In this document: positions 1 through 8,022 of the stretch, one piece after another | Layout: every line of letters begins with the position of its first letter | How positions within the stretch are numbered: position 1 is the first letter of the stretch | Assembly: GCF_022760805.1 (NCBI RefSeq) | Contig: NZ_JAIVFL010000001.1 | Span: 434,001-498,000 of the forward strand | Origin: Candidatus Mycolicibacterium alkanivorans | GTDB taxonomy: Bacteria; Actinomycetota; Actinomycetes; Mycobacteriales; Mycobacteriaceae | DNA: 64,000 nt | Direction of reading: 5' to 3' | Notes under the pieces: generated by a model | Seen by the model: only the letters and a program-made list of their open reading frames with translations | Databases searched by the model: none | Told to the model about the DNA's origin: nothing | Program-made: the position numbers and the translations under genes

Positions 1-537
1 GGCCGCGAGGTCGGCACCGATCTGCGACAGGTCGTCGGCATGGCCGGTGTCCGCCGCGCCGAGACTCAGCGGAAGCATGGCGCAGCGGTAGAAATCGAGC
101 ACCAGACGCCCCACCTGGTCGATGGTGGTCATCCGCAGCGCCGCCATGCCCGTGGGCGCGCGGCCCGGTTTGGCGCTGTTCTGGCGAAGGCCGACGACCT
201 CGGTGCGGGTGAACAGGGTGTCGCCGACGACGGGAAAACGATAAAACGACAGTCCGCGATAGAACAGGTTCGCCTTGACCCGCTGGGTGACCAGGGTGCT
301 CTGGCCGATGGCCACGTCGCAGACGAATGCCGGATGGGCCAGCGGCCCGGTAGTGCCGACCACGGCGTGGGCCAGTTCGGCGTCCAGCGACAGCCGCAAC
401 CGGTCGCCGAGGATGGATTGGTGGGTGGCGGCCGCCCCGGAGGTCAACGTCATCGAAGGGGCCCCGTCGAAGACCTGGCCGACGACCAGGTCGTCGAAGT
501 GGGGCCCGCCCGACCCGATATGGCCGTACAAAGTCAC
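1..537 (-). CDS. MaoC-family hydratase, 3' end cut by window edge
   Basis: This reading frame on the minus strand runs off the left edge of the window. From a GTG at 537 it reads VTLYGHIGSGGPHFDDL, then FDGAPSMTLTSGAAATHQ, and later AHPAFVCDVAIGQSTLVTQR and FPVVGDTLFTRTEVVGLR. These are typical of the hot-dog fold of MaoC-like enoyl-CoA hydratases. About 179 codons are visible, so the protein is probably near complete. Such enzymes hydrate enoyl-CoA in beta-oxidation-like pathways, which fits the divergent acyl-CoA dehydrogenase 76 bp away. The start is uncertain: GTG 537 lacks a good ribosome binding site, and the ATG at 549 is out of frame. Family assignment is from motif recognition, and the substrate is unknown. 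Confidence 0.75.
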   Translation of the reverse strand, partial: MTLYGHIGSGGPHFDDLVVGQVFDGAPSMTLTSGAAATHQSILGDRLRLSLDAELAHAVVGTTGPLAHPAFVCDVAIGQSTLVTQRVKANLFYRGLSFYRFPVVGDTLFTRTEVVGLRQNSAKPGRAPTGMAALRMTTIDQVGRLVLDFYRCAMLPLSLGAADTGHADDLSQIGADLAA

Positions 538-590
538 AGTCGATCATGCTGGCAGTTCCCGGATCACTGTGTCAATATGGCCGTACATAT
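518..590. promoter_or_regulatory. Paired 13-bp direct repeat in divergent promoter
   Basis: The 13-mer ATATGGCCGTACA occurs exactly at 518-530, inside the 5' codons of the hydratase, and again at 575-587 in the intergenic gap. The second copy extends to ATATGGCCGTACATAT (575-590), with ATATG/CATAT dyad symmetry. Two copies 57 bp apart in a divergent control region suggest a regulator binding site. The GntR/UTRA gene two genes downstream is the obvious candidate. That link is inferred. Confidence 0.45.
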
Positions 591-613
591 TTCAGGTATT
601 GGAGCGACCCAAG

Positions 614-1771
614 GTGACTACTGCACTCAACGACGAGGAGACCCTGCTCGTCCAGACCGTCCGCGCGTTCGTCGATCGCGACGTCAAGCCGACCGTGCGC
701 GACGTCGAGCACGCCAACACCTATCCCGAGGCGTGGATCGAGCAGATGAAGCGGATCGGCATCTACGGTCTGGCCATCAGCGAGGAGTACGGCGGCACCC
801 CGGTGTCCATGCCCTGCTACGTCGAGGTCACCCAGGAGCTCGCCCGCGGCTGGATGAGTCTGGCCGGCGCAATGGGCGGCCACACAGTGGTGGCCAAACT
901 GCTGGATCTCTTCGGGACCGAGGACCAGAAGAAGGCCTACCTGCCGAGGATGGCAACCGGTGACCTGCGGGCGACAATGGCGCTGACCGAACCCGGTGGC
1001 GGCTCGGATCTGCAGAACATGACCACTGTGGCGCGTCGCGACGGCGACGAGCTGGTGATCAACGGTGCCAAGACGTGGATCACCAACGCCCGCCGCTCCG
1101 GGCTGATCGCCCTGCTGTGCAAGACCGATCCGCAGGCCAGTCCGCGGCACACCGGCATCTCGGTGGTGCTCGTCGAGTCGCCCACCCCCGGCCTCACGGT
1201 GTCACGCGATCTGCCCAAGCTGGGCTACAAGGGTGTCGAATCGTGCGAGCTGGCCTTCGAGGACTGCCGGGCGCCGGCGTCGGCCATTCTCGGCGGCGAA
1301 CCGGGTAAAGGCTTCGCGCAGATGATGAAAGGGCTCGAGACGGGGCGGATTCAGGTCGCTTCCCGCGCATTGGGAGTCGCCACCGCGGCGCTGGAGGATG
1401 CCCTGGCCTACGCCCAGGAGCGGGAGAGTTTCGGGCAGCCGATCTGGAAGCACCAGGCCGTGGGGCACTACCTGGCCGACATGGCCACCAAGCTCACCGC
1501 CGCCCGTCAGCTCACCCGCTACGCCGCGGAGCGATTCGACAGCGGCCAGCGTTGCGACATGGAAGCCGGGATGGCCAAGCTGTTCGCCTCCGAGGTCGCG
1601 ATGGAGATCGCGCTCACAGCGGTGCGCATCCACGGCGGTTATGGCTACTCCACCGAGTACGACGTCGAACGCTACTTCCGTGACGCCCCGCTGATGATCG
1701 TCGGCGAGGGCACCAACGAGATCCAGCGCAACGTCATCGCCGGGCAACTGATCGCTCGCGGGGGAATCTAG
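614..1771 (+). CDS. Acyl-CoA dehydrogenase
   Basis: FAD-dependent acyl-CoA dehydrogenase of 385 residues, normal for the family. The open frame extends further upstream, but GTG 614 (VTTALNDEETLL) is chosen because GGAG at 601-604 lies 9 nt before it and the family homology begins there. Visible motifs are the flavin/substrate segment MALTEPGGGSDLQ, the C-terminal IHGGYGYSTEYDVERYFRD, and VGEGTNEIQRNVIA, whose GEGT glutamate is at the usual catalytic-base position. It would make the alpha,beta double bond in an acyl-CoA, feeding the divergent MaoC-type hydratase. The GntR regulator starts 5 nt after its stop, so the two are probably co-transcribed. Chain length and substrate class cannot be read from sequence. 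Confidence 0.9.
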   Translation: MTTALNDEETLLVQTVRAFVDRDVKPTVRDVEHANTYPEAWIEQMKRIGIYGLAISEEYGGTPVSMPCYVEVTQELARGWMSLAGAMGGHTVVAKLLDLFGTEDQKKAYLPRMATGDLRATMALTEPGGGSDLQNMTTVARRDGDELVINGAKTWITNARRSGLIALLCKTDPQASPRHTGISVVLVESPTPGLTVSRDLPKLGYKGVESCELAFEDCRAPASAILGGEPGKGFAQMMKGLETGRIQVASRALGVATAALEDALAYAQERESFGQPIWKHQAVGHYLADMATKLTAARQLTRYAAERFDSGQRCDMEAGMAKLFASEVAMEIALTAVRIHGGYGYSTEYDVERYFRDAPLMIVGEGTNEIQRNVIAGQLIARGGI

Positions 1772-1776
1772 CTGCG

Positions 1777-2496
1777 GTGAAGCCCGAGCCGGCCTATCAG
1801 CTTCTGCGCCAACGGCTTCGCGACGAGATCGCCGCCGGCGCATACCCCGACGGCGTGCGCCTGCCGACGGAGTCGGAGCTGGTGGCTGAATGCGGGCTGT
1901 CCCGGCAGACCGTGCGGCGGGCCTTCCAGGATCTGGTGGCCGAAGGGGTGGTCTACCGGGTCCCGGGCCGCGGCACATTCGCCAACCGCGGATATCTCAG
2001 ACAGCTGGGGTCGATCGAGGACCTGATGAGCCTGTCCGAGGACACCACGATGGAAGTGCTGCACGGCCTTTCGCGCCGTGTCGACGTCGCCGCCGCCAGC
2101 CGGCTGCGGCTCGACCACGACGTGGTCTACACCGTGGTGTTCCGTCGGCTTCACCGGGGTGTTCCGTTCGTCCTCACCACCGTGCATCTGCCGGAGTCGG
2201 TAGCCCAGCTGATGCTCGAGTCCCCGGAGCTGGCCACCGGCGCCGTGGGCACGAACACTGTCATCGGTGTGCTCGAGCCGCATCTCGACCAACCCATCGC
2301 CGAAGCGGCCCAGTCCATCACCGTGGCACCGGCCGACGACATTGTGGCAGATGCGCTGGGCTGTCCGCGCGGGCACGCGATGCTCGGGGTCGACCGGCTG
2401 TACTCCGACACGCGGCGCACCCCGGTGGAGTTGTCGGTGAGCTACTTCCTGCCCGAGCAGTACACCTATCGGGTCACGTTGCGCCGCTCCAGCTAA
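1777..2496 (+). CDS. GntR/HutC-family transcriptional regulator with UTRA domain
   Basis: A 239-residue regulator starting at GTG 1777, five bases after the acyl-CoA dehydrogenase stop. Residues about 5-70 form the GntR winged helix (LRDEIAAGAYPDGVRLPTES, then SRQTVRRAFQDLVAEGVVYR and VPGRGTFA). Residues about 85-235 resemble the UTRA ligand-binding domain (VVFRRLHRGVPFVLTTVHLP; ELSVSYFLPEQYTYRV). HutC-type regulators bind small effectors. Given the linked acyl-CoA dehydrogenase and hydratase, an acyl or carboxylate ligand and local control are likely but inferred. The repeated ATATGGCCGTACA near 518-590 is a plausible operator. Confidence 0.88.
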   Translation: MKPEPAYQLLRQRLRDEIAAGAYPDGVRLPTESELVAECGLSRQTVRRAFQDLVAEGVVYRVPGRGTFANRGYLRQLGSIEDLMSLSEDTTMEVLHGLSRRVDVAAASRLRLDHDVVYTVVFRRLHRGVPFVLTTVHLPESVAQLMLESPELATGAVGTNTVIGVLEPHLDQPIAEAAQSITVAPADDIVADALGCPRGHAMLGVDRLYSDTRRTPVELSVSYFLPEQYTYRVTLRRSS

Positions 2497-2519
2497 CCGC
2501 CGTTCGCGCCGAACGTGGA

Positions 2520-2731
2520 TTACCCGCACGCTTCTGGCCGCCGATGATGATCCGCAGCTGGGGCAGGGGCGCGGATCGTGTTCTCCAACAGGTCGCCCGG
2601 CTGCGTCTTCGCCACGGCGACAGCGGGAGTGATCGCGGTGGTCAGCGACGCCACCTCGACACGACCGCGAACGGCTTCTTGGCCTCCCTGCCGCAACTCC
2701 TCGAAAGCCCGTAGGCCAGAGGCGTTTGGCC
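2520..2731 (-). pseudogene. Coding-like remnant between gntR and pckA
   Basis: The 314-bp gap between the convergent genes holds no intact gene. On the minus strand a stop-free stretch with mycobacterial codon bias reads LRAFEELRQGGQEAVRGRV, then VASLTTAITPAVAVAKTQPG, and stops at TAA 2520-2522. No start codon or upstream domain accompanies it. It looks like the 3' end of a lost gene that I cannot name. It may be chance open frame in GC-rich DNA. Confidence 0.22.
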
Positions 2732-2787
2732 GAGATCGACGCTGGCGTGCGCCGCACTCGCACTTTTGCGCGGTGGCGTCGATCTCG
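2731..2787. repeat. Inverted-repeat element at convergent gene ends
   Basis: Perfect 12-bp arms CGAGATCGACGC (2731-2742) and GCGTCGATCTCG (2776-2787) enclose 33 nt containing GCCGCACTCGCACTTTTGCG. The left arm and the GCCGCACTCGCACTTT core recur at 53824-53859, which also lies between convergent genes. The structure could act as a bidirectional terminator. The sequence-level recurrence suggests a dispersed mycobacterial element rather than a simple terminator. Confidence 0.6.
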
Positions 2788-2810
2788 ATGCGAGGGCTAT
2801 GCCGGAGGGC

Positions 2811-4637
2811 TCAGTCGGCCTCGGCCAGGCGCTGCTTGAGCGCCTCGAACTCGTCCTTGACGCCGGTCGGCAGCTTCTCGCCGATGAACTCGAACCACTC
2901 CTCGATCTGAGCCAGTTCGTCGCGCCACTCGGAGGCGTTGACCTTCAGCGCGGCCGCCGCGTCACCCTCGTCGACGTCGAGGCCGCTCAGGTCGAGGTCC
3001 TCGACACCCGGCACCGTGCCGATCGGTGTGGACGTCCCGTGGGCCTTACCCTCGACCCGCTCGACGATCCACTTCAACACCCGGCTGTTCTCGCCGAAGC
3101 CGGGCCACAGGAAGCGGCCGTCCTCGCCGCGACGGAACCAGTTGACGAAGAAGATCTTCGGCAGCTTCGACTCGTCGGCGTTCTTGCCGAGATCGAGCCA
3201 GTGCTGGCAGTAGTCACCGGCGTTGTAGCCCAGGAATGGCAGCATGGCCATCGGGTCGCGGCGGATCGTGCCGACCTTGCCTTCGGCCGCCGCGGTCTTC
3301 TCGCTGCCCAGCGAGGCGCCGATGAACACACCGTGCTGCCAGTCGCGGGCCTGGGTCACCAATGGCACGGTCGTCTTACGACGGCCACCGAACAGGATCG
3401 CCGAGATCGGCACGCCCTGCGGGTCGTCCCACTCCGGGGCCAGCGTTGGACACTGCGACATCGGGGTGCAGTACCGCGAATTCGGATGGGCGGCAGGCTC
3501 GTCGGAGTCCGGCGTCCAGTCGTTGCCCTTCCAGTCGATCAGGTGCTGCGGCTCGCCCTCGAGGCCCTCCCACCACACGCCGCCCTTGTCGGTCAACGCG
3601 ACGTTGGTGAACACGGTGTTGCCCGCCGCGACGGTCTTCATCGCGTTCGGATTGGACCTCCAGTTGGTGCCCGGCGCGACGCCGAAGAACCCGAACTCCG
3701 GGTTGACCGCATACAGCCGGCCGTCCTTGCCGAACCGCATCCAGGCGATGTCGTCACCGAGGGTCTCGGCGCGCCAACCGGGAATCGTGGGCTGCAGCAT
3801 CGCGAGGTTGGTCTTGCCGCACGCCGACGGGAACGCCGCGACGATGTAGTAGGCCTTGTTCTCCGGGGAGATCAGCTTGAGGATCAGCATGTGCTCGGCG
3901 AGCCAGCCCTCATCGCGGGCCATCACCGAGGCGATGCGCAGCGAGTAGCACTTCTTGCCCAGCAGGGCGTTGCCGCCGTAGCCGGAGCCGAAGCTCCAGA
4001 TCTCGCGGGTCTCCGGGAAGTGGGTGATGTACTTCGTGTCGCTACACGGCCACGGCACGTCTTCCTGGCCGGGCTCCAGCGGAGCGCCCAGCGAGTGCAG
4101 CGCCTTGACGAAGAAGCCGTCGTCGCCGAGCTTCTCGAGTGCCGCCTTGCCCATCCGCGTCATGGTGCGCATCGAGACGACCACGTACTCGGAGTCGGTG
4201 ATCTCCACACCCAGCTTGGGGTCGTCGGCGCCGAGCGGGCCCATGCAGAACGGCACGACGTACAGGGTGCGCCCGCGCATGCAGCCGCGGTAGAGGTCGG
4301 TCATGATGGCGCGCATCTCGTCAGGGGCCATCCAATTGTTGGTGGGGCCGGCGTCGATCTCGCGCTCGGAGCAGATGAAGGTGCGGGACTCGACGCGCGC
4401 CACGTCCGACGGCGTCGACCGCGCGAGGTAGGAGCGAGGCTCCTCGGAGTCGCTGAGCGGGATGAAGGTGCCGGCGGCGACAAGCTGCTCGCAGAGGCGC
4501 TGGTACTCCTCCTCCGAACCGTCGGCGAAGACCACTCGGTCGGGCTGGGTCAGCTCAGCGATTTCCTGTACCCAGGCCAGCAGGCCCTGGTGTTTGGTCG
4601 GTGCAGTGTCCAGACCGGGAATGGTCGCTGAAGTCAT
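2811..4637 (-). CDS. pckA: Phosphoenolpyruvate carboxykinase (GTP)
   Basis: GTP-dependent PEP carboxykinase (also called pckG), 608 residues, the expected length. It interconverts oxaloacetate and phosphoenolpyruvate and is the gateway of gluconeogenesis from fatty acids in mycobacteria. Recognisable are the kinase-1a/P-loop segment [15 protein letters not shown], the metal/nucleotide region [15 protein letters not shown], the [11 protein letters not shown] segment and the [12 protein letters not shown] stretch. ATG 4637 is preceded by GCAGGAGA six bases upstream, a strong ribosome binding site. The gene lies downstream of the two GTPase-like genes on the same strand but is separated from them by 152 bp carrying an inverted repeat, so it probably has its own promoter. 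It is highly conserved with no sign of damage. Confidence 0.98.
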   Translation of the reverse strand: MTSATIPGLDTAPTKHQGLLAWVQEIAELTQPDRVVFADGSEEEYQRLCEQLVAAGTFIPLSDSEEPRSYLARSTPSDVARVESRTFICSEREIDAGPTNNWMAPDEMRAIMTDLYRGCMRGRTLYVVPFCMGPLGADDPKLGVEITDSEYVVVSMRTMTRMGKAALEKLGDDGFFVKALHSLGAPLEPGQEDVPWPCSDTKYITHFPETREIWSFGSGYGGNALLGKKCYSLRIASVMARDEGWLAEHMLILKLISPENKAYYIVAAFPSACGKTNLAMLQPTIPGWRAETLGDDIAWMRFGKDGRLYAVNPEFGFFGVAPGTNWRSNPNAMKTVAAGNTVFTNVALTDKGGVWWEGLEGEPQHLIDWKGNDWTPDSDEPAAHPNSRYCTPMSQCPTLAPEWDDPQGVPISAILFGGRRKTTVPLVTQARDWQHGVFIGASLGSEKTAAAEGKVGTIRRDPMAMLPFLGYNAGDYCQHWLDLGKNADESKLPKIFFVNWFRRGEDGRFLWPGFGENSRVLKWIVERVEGKAHGTSTPIGTVPGVEDLDLSGLDVDEGDAAAALKVNASEWRDELAQIEEWFEFIGEKLPTGVKDEFEALKQRLAEAD

Positions 4638-4718
4638 CGGTATCTCCTGCGTAGGTTTCTTGCCAGGATGCAGGCCTTACGCCGCACATAGCGGAGACGG
4701 TCGTCCCTGGCAAGAAGG

Positions 4719-4746
4719 TTAACGCGGGTGAGATACCCGCGGTTAA
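4719..4746. promoter_or_regulatory. Inverted repeat upstream of pckA
   Basis: TTAACGCGGGT (4719-4729) and ACCCGCGGTTAA (4735-4746) are complementary apart from one extra base and are separated by GAGAT. The repeat lies 82 nt before the pckA start and 43 nt after the stop of the preceding gene. It could be an operator for pckA or a terminator hairpin of the upstream operon. There is no U-tract, which slightly favours the operator reading. Confidence 0.4.
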
Positions 4747-4789
4747 TCGAGATTATGTCCGATCACTCACAGGAACGATTCAGAAAGAC

Positions 4790-6238
4790 TCAGATGGGCC
4801 GATTCGTCGAATCAGTTCCCACCGCAGGCGCCAGTTCAACCCGAACGACGGCCAGCGCCCGCTCGATCACCGGCATGTGCAGGTCCCGTTCGGCCACCGC
4901 GTGGGCCCTCGTGACGGCAAGCTGGTGAATCTCCCGGTCGATGCCGGCCAGCACCTGATCGACCCGTACGCTCTGCGCGGCGTCACGCTCGGCGGCGGCG
5001 ATGCCCAGCGCCGATTCGGCGGCCAACACCCAGCTGGCAACGCGCTCCTCCAGCGCGGCCCGCAGCCCGGAGGTGCCGCCGGCGACCCAGCGGTCGAGCA
5101 CGGCCCGATCGTGCAGAAGTCCCCGTGTGCCCACTACCCACAGCGTGAGTAGCACGCCGATCACCGCGCAGGCGACCACGCCCGCTGCCGTCCACTGCGG
5201 AGCCAGGTCGGCCAGCAGTCGGCTCAGCGTCAATGCCACGCCGAGGCCGAAGCCCGCCCCGAGGAGTGCCATCAGCCGGGTCTCCACCCGGCGCGACCTC
5301 AGCGGCGCAGCGGGAACCTCGACGGCCAGGGCCGGCGGCGCTGGGCACTCGATCGGCAGGCCGAGTTCCAGTCCCACCTGGCTCAGCTGCTGTGCGGTGC
5401 CGTCGTCGACCTCCTCGACAACCTCACCGATGCGCCGGCGCACGTAGTCGGTGAACGCGCCGAACGTCCGCCGCGTGGCCGAGGCCGCATCCTCCTGCAG
5501 TTCGGTTCGCACCGAGGCGCAGCGGTTGCGCGCGAAGTAGGACAACTGCAGGCGCGCCTGTTGCATCTGCGCGCGTACCGCGATGGCCCGTTCGGTCTTG
5601 TCGAGCCGCGCCCGGCGCACCTCGGCGGCACGCCGCTCCCGTAGCGCCGCAAGCCGTACCTCCCGGCCCTCGCCCACCACCTCAGATTCGTAATGGTGAG
5701 CCGCGCCAAGCAGCCGATTCTCCCACGCCCGCAACCTATTTCGTCGCGCAAGCGAATCGGTGGCAACCGCCTGCTCGACGGCGGCGACCAGGTCGTCGAC
5801 CGCCTGGGCACCCAGATCCGGCGCTGCCGCGGCCCCCACCCACGCCATCGCCGCATACCGCGGAGCATGGCCGGCGGTGATCGTCCGGTCGGCCTCGAGG
5901 ACCTGACGCCAGGCGCGGTGCACGTCGATCTTGGTGACCACCCCGATCACCGCATCGGTGTCGGCGGCCGAGGCGTCGAGCAAGGCGCAGTCCGATTCGG
6001 TGAGCGGAGCGGTCGCCGAGACGACGAAGACCATCGCCACGGGGGCCACCCCCGCGCGAATCTCGGCGGCCTCGACGAACCGGTGCCGGGGCAGCCGCTC
6101 GCGCAGCGCGTTGATGACGCCGGTGGCGCCGGCCAGCCACGGCCCGGTCACCAGCACCACGTCGTCACGTGCGATCGCGGGCTGCGGAAGCTCAGGGTCC
6201 ACCGCCAGAACCATCGCGTCGACATCGGCCTCGCTCAC
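4790..6238 (-). CDS. Dynamin-like/GTPase-related membrane protein
   Basis: A 482-residue protein starting at GTG 6238, whose first bases overlap the stop of the upstream gene as GTGA. The N-terminal ~180 residues look like a degenerate GTPase: VVLVTGPWLAGATGVINAL sits at the P-loop position but lacks the canonical GKS/T, and VVTKIDVHRAW matches the G4 (T/N-KxD) motif. A long Arg/Glu-rich helical region follows (RERRAAEVRRARLDKTERAI). Two membrane helices lie near residues 330-390 (LLGAGFGLGVALTLSRLLAD; AGVVACAVIGVLLTLWVVG), then a C-terminal helix. This layout resembles bacterial dynamin-like proteins, which often occur as tandem pairs. It corresponds by position to M. tuberculosis Rv0210. 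The function is unproven. Confidence 0.75.
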   Translation of the reverse strand: MSEADVDAMVLAVDPELPQPAIARDDVVLVTGPWLAGATGVINALRERLPRHRFVEAAEIRAGVAPVAMVFVVSATAPLTESDCALLDASAADTDAVIGVVTKIDVHRAWRQVLEADRTITAGHAPRYAAMAWVGAAAAPDLGAQAVDDLVAAVEQAVATDSLARRNRLRAWENRLLGAAHHYESEVVGEGREVRLAALRERRAAEVRRARLDKTERAIAVRAQMQQARLQLSYFARNRCASVRTELQEDAASATRRTFGAFTDYVRRRIGEVVEEVDDGTAQQLSQVGLELGLPIECPAPPALAVEVPAAPLRSRRVETRLMALLGAGFGLGVALTLSRLLADLAPQWTAAGVVACAVIGVLLTLWVVGTRGLLHDRAVLDRWVAGGTSGLRAALEERVASWVLAAESALGIAAAERDAAQSVRVDQVLAGIDREIHQLAVTRAHAVAERDLHMPVIERALAVVRVELAPAVGTDSTNRPI

Positions 6239-7170
6239 GCTACCGCCTCGGGAACTCCGCCGGCCTGCTCCCACAACCGCAGCGACCCGCGGACGATGTC
6301 GTCGGCGCAGCGGCGATGCAGCTCCGACACCGGTCCACGCGCGTAGCGCTGCCACAAGACGGCACGGCGCAGATACGCGTCGGCGTCATCACCGCGATCC
6401 ACAGCCATCCCGGCCGCCTCGACGACCTCGATGGCTGCCGACATCCGCGCGGCCATCGCTGCGTCGTCCACCGGCTGCGACGCCCCGACCTCGGCCACGC
6501 GGCGGTAGCGCACCGGAGCGGTGGCGCGCCCGATCGCGGCCAACACGGCATCCAGACCACTGGCCCGGCGCAGCGCCGCCGCGAGGCCAGCGCGATCGGC
6601 GCCCTCACGCAGGGCCACCACGGCATGGGCGATACCGAACAGGTCGAGCTCGGTGAGAAGCCGCTGGCGGACCCCGCGGGGCAGCCGGTGCGCCCCGGTG
6701 AGGAAGCCGTCGGTGGAGCCAAGGTTCGCCGGCTCACCGGTGAGCACCCGCAGCGCGGCCAGCACGGCGCCGTCGATGACAGTGTCGTCAAGCGCAGCCA
6801 CTGCGGCCAGGGCGGCCAGCGGATGAATCGGCATGGCCACGCTCTGCTGCAGTAGTTCGCAGCGTGCGGCCGCGGTCGCGACAGGACCATCGCCGCCGAA
6901 GCCGGCGAGGTCGGCCTTGTTCAGGATCGCGACGCGCGGCCCCGGCGGGCTGCTCAGCGCGGCGCGGTCCTCGGGTTTGAGGGTCTCGGTGAACACGTAG
7001 ACGTCGACGTCGGCCGCGTCGTCCGGTCCGGCCACCATCACGCCTGCGGCGTGCAACGCCCTGGCCACGGTACGCCGGCCGCAGCCGGGCCGGCCCAGCA
7101 CCGCTGCCCGCACCGGCCCGGTGGTTGCCGCCATGCCCGCCATGCCCGCCATGCCCGCCATGCCCGCCAT
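6235..7170 (-). CDS. GTPase-like protein, partner of the dynamin-like gene
   Basis: A protein of about 299-311 residues. VRAAVLGRPGCGRRTVARAL is a P-loop-like segment (GxxGxGRR-T, with Arg in place of the invariant Lys), VDVYVFTETLKPED follows, and VAILNKADLAGFG is a G4 NKxD motif. Nothing is membrane-spanning, so it may be the soluble partner of the downstream membrane GTPase, to which it is coupled by a 4-bp GTGA overlap. The start is ambiguous: five in-frame ATGs (7170, 7161, 7152, 7143, 7134) lie in a 9-bp repeat encoding Met-Ala-Gly, and none has a clear ribosome binding site. The frame is also open further upstream into the divergent trmB. Position corresponds to M. tuberculosis Rv0209. 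Confidence 0.75.
   Translation of the reverse strand: MAGMAGMAGMAGMAATTGPVRAAVLGRPGCGRRTVARALHAAGVMVAGPDDAADVDVYVFTETLKPEDRAALSSPPGPRVAILNKADLAGFGGDGPVATAAARCELLQQSVAMPIHPLAALAAVAALDDTVIDGAVLAALRVLTGEPANLGSTDGFLTGAHRLPRGVRQRLLTELDLFGIAHAVVALREGADRAGLAAALRRASGLDAVLAAIGRATAPVRYRRVAEVGASQPVDDAAMAARMSAAIEVVEAAGMAVDRGDDADAYLRRAVLWQRYARGPVSELHRRCADDIVRGSLRLWEQAGGVPEAVA
7132..7170. repeat. 9-bp tandem repeat carrying five in-frame start codons
   Basis: Four perfect copies of CATGCCCGC (7132-7167) plus a further CAT. On the minus strand each unit reads ATG GCG GGC (Met-Ala-Gly), so copy-number change would add or remove alternative starts of the GTPase-like gene without shifting frame. It lies in the divergent control region shared with trmB. 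Confidence 0.85.
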
Positions 7171-7263
7171 GGTGGCATCGGAGCCGATATGGCGCGAGTC
7201 ACTACCAGGCGAAGGCAACTGTTGGGTATCAATATGCACCGCGACGCGGGTGCACCCATGTTC

Positions 7264-8022
7264 ATGAGGGACCATGGACCGATGTATGCGCAGCACCCGG
7301 GCGGCTCCACCGCGCCCGACGGTCGGGCGGCGCATTTGTATCCCCGGGTCACAAGCTTCCGGTCGCGCCGTTCGTCGCTGACCCAGGCGCAGCAGGAGGT
7401 ATGGGACCGGCTGTGGCCGACGCTGGGCACCCAGGCGCGGTTTACCGAGGGACCGGCACCACTGCTCGACGCCGAGGCCTGGTTTGGGCGTCAGGCGCCG
7501 GTGATTCTCGAGATCGGATGCGGAACCGGCACCTCCACGCTGGCGATGGCACAGGCAGAACCCGACCTCGACGTCGTCGCCGTGGAGGTCTACCGCCGCG
7601 GTCTGGCGCAGTTGCTCGGCGCCATGGACCGGGAGGGCGTGTCCAACATCCGCCTGGTCCGCGGCGACGGTGTCGACGCGCTCGAGCACATGTTCGGTCC
7701 GGCATCGCTGACCGGGGTGCGGGTGTTCTTCCCCGACCCATGGCCGAAATCGCGGCACCACAAGCGGCGGCTGCTCAAATCGGACACCATCGCGCTGATC
7801 GCCAACCGTCTGCGGCCCGGAGGTGTGCTGCACGCCGCCACCGACCACGCGGGCTACGCCGAGCAGATCGCCGAAGCCGGCGACGCCGAGCCCCTTCTCC
7901 TGCGCACACGGCCGGACGGGGCGCTGCCCATCTCCACGCAGCGCCCGACCACCAAGTACGAGGGCAAGGCCCGCCACGCGGGTAGCCCGGTAACCGAACT
8001 CATCTGGGTGAGACGACCATGA
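7264..8022 (+). CDS. trmB: tRNA (guanine-N7-)-methyltransferase
   Basis: Class I SAM-dependent methyltransferase that makes m7G46 in tRNA. Motif I is VILEIGCGTGTSTLAMA. The family signature VRVFFPDPWPKSRHHKRRL is intact, as is the C-terminal TKYEGKA motif. The frame is open upstream, and possible starts are ATG 7234, 7258, 7264 and 7282. I chose 7264 (MRDHGPMYAQHPGG) because a similar N-terminus is remembered for the M. tuberculosis homologue Rv0208c. ATG 7282 has GAGGGA upstream and is the main alternative. About 252 residues. Its stop overlaps the next gene as ATGA, so trmB and the NYN gene are translationally coupled. It is divergent from the GTPase-like pair. Confidence 0.93.
   Translation: MRDHGPMYAQHPGGSTAPDGRAAHLYPRVTSFRSRRSSLTQAQQEVWDRLWPTLGTQARFTEGPAPLLDAEAWFGRQAPVILEIGCGTGTSTLAMAQAEPDLDVVAVEVYRRGLAQLLGAMDREGVSNIRLVRGDGVDALEHMFGPASLTGVRVFFPDPWPKSRHHKRRLLKSDTIALIANRLRPGGVLHAATDHAGYAEQIAEAGDAEPLLLRTRPDGALPISTQRPTTKYEGKARHAGSPVTELIWVRRP

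Noticed and set aside
275..613. N-terminal extension of the first acyl-CoA dehydrogenase to 498 residues
   Set aside because: Overlaps the divergent MaoC gene and lacks family similarity; a ribosome binding site supports GTG 614.
2766..4631. 621-codon open frame on the + strand opposite pckA
   Set aside because: Exact antisense shadow of a highly conserved gene in GC-rich DNA; Arg/Val/Leu-rich composition with no domain.
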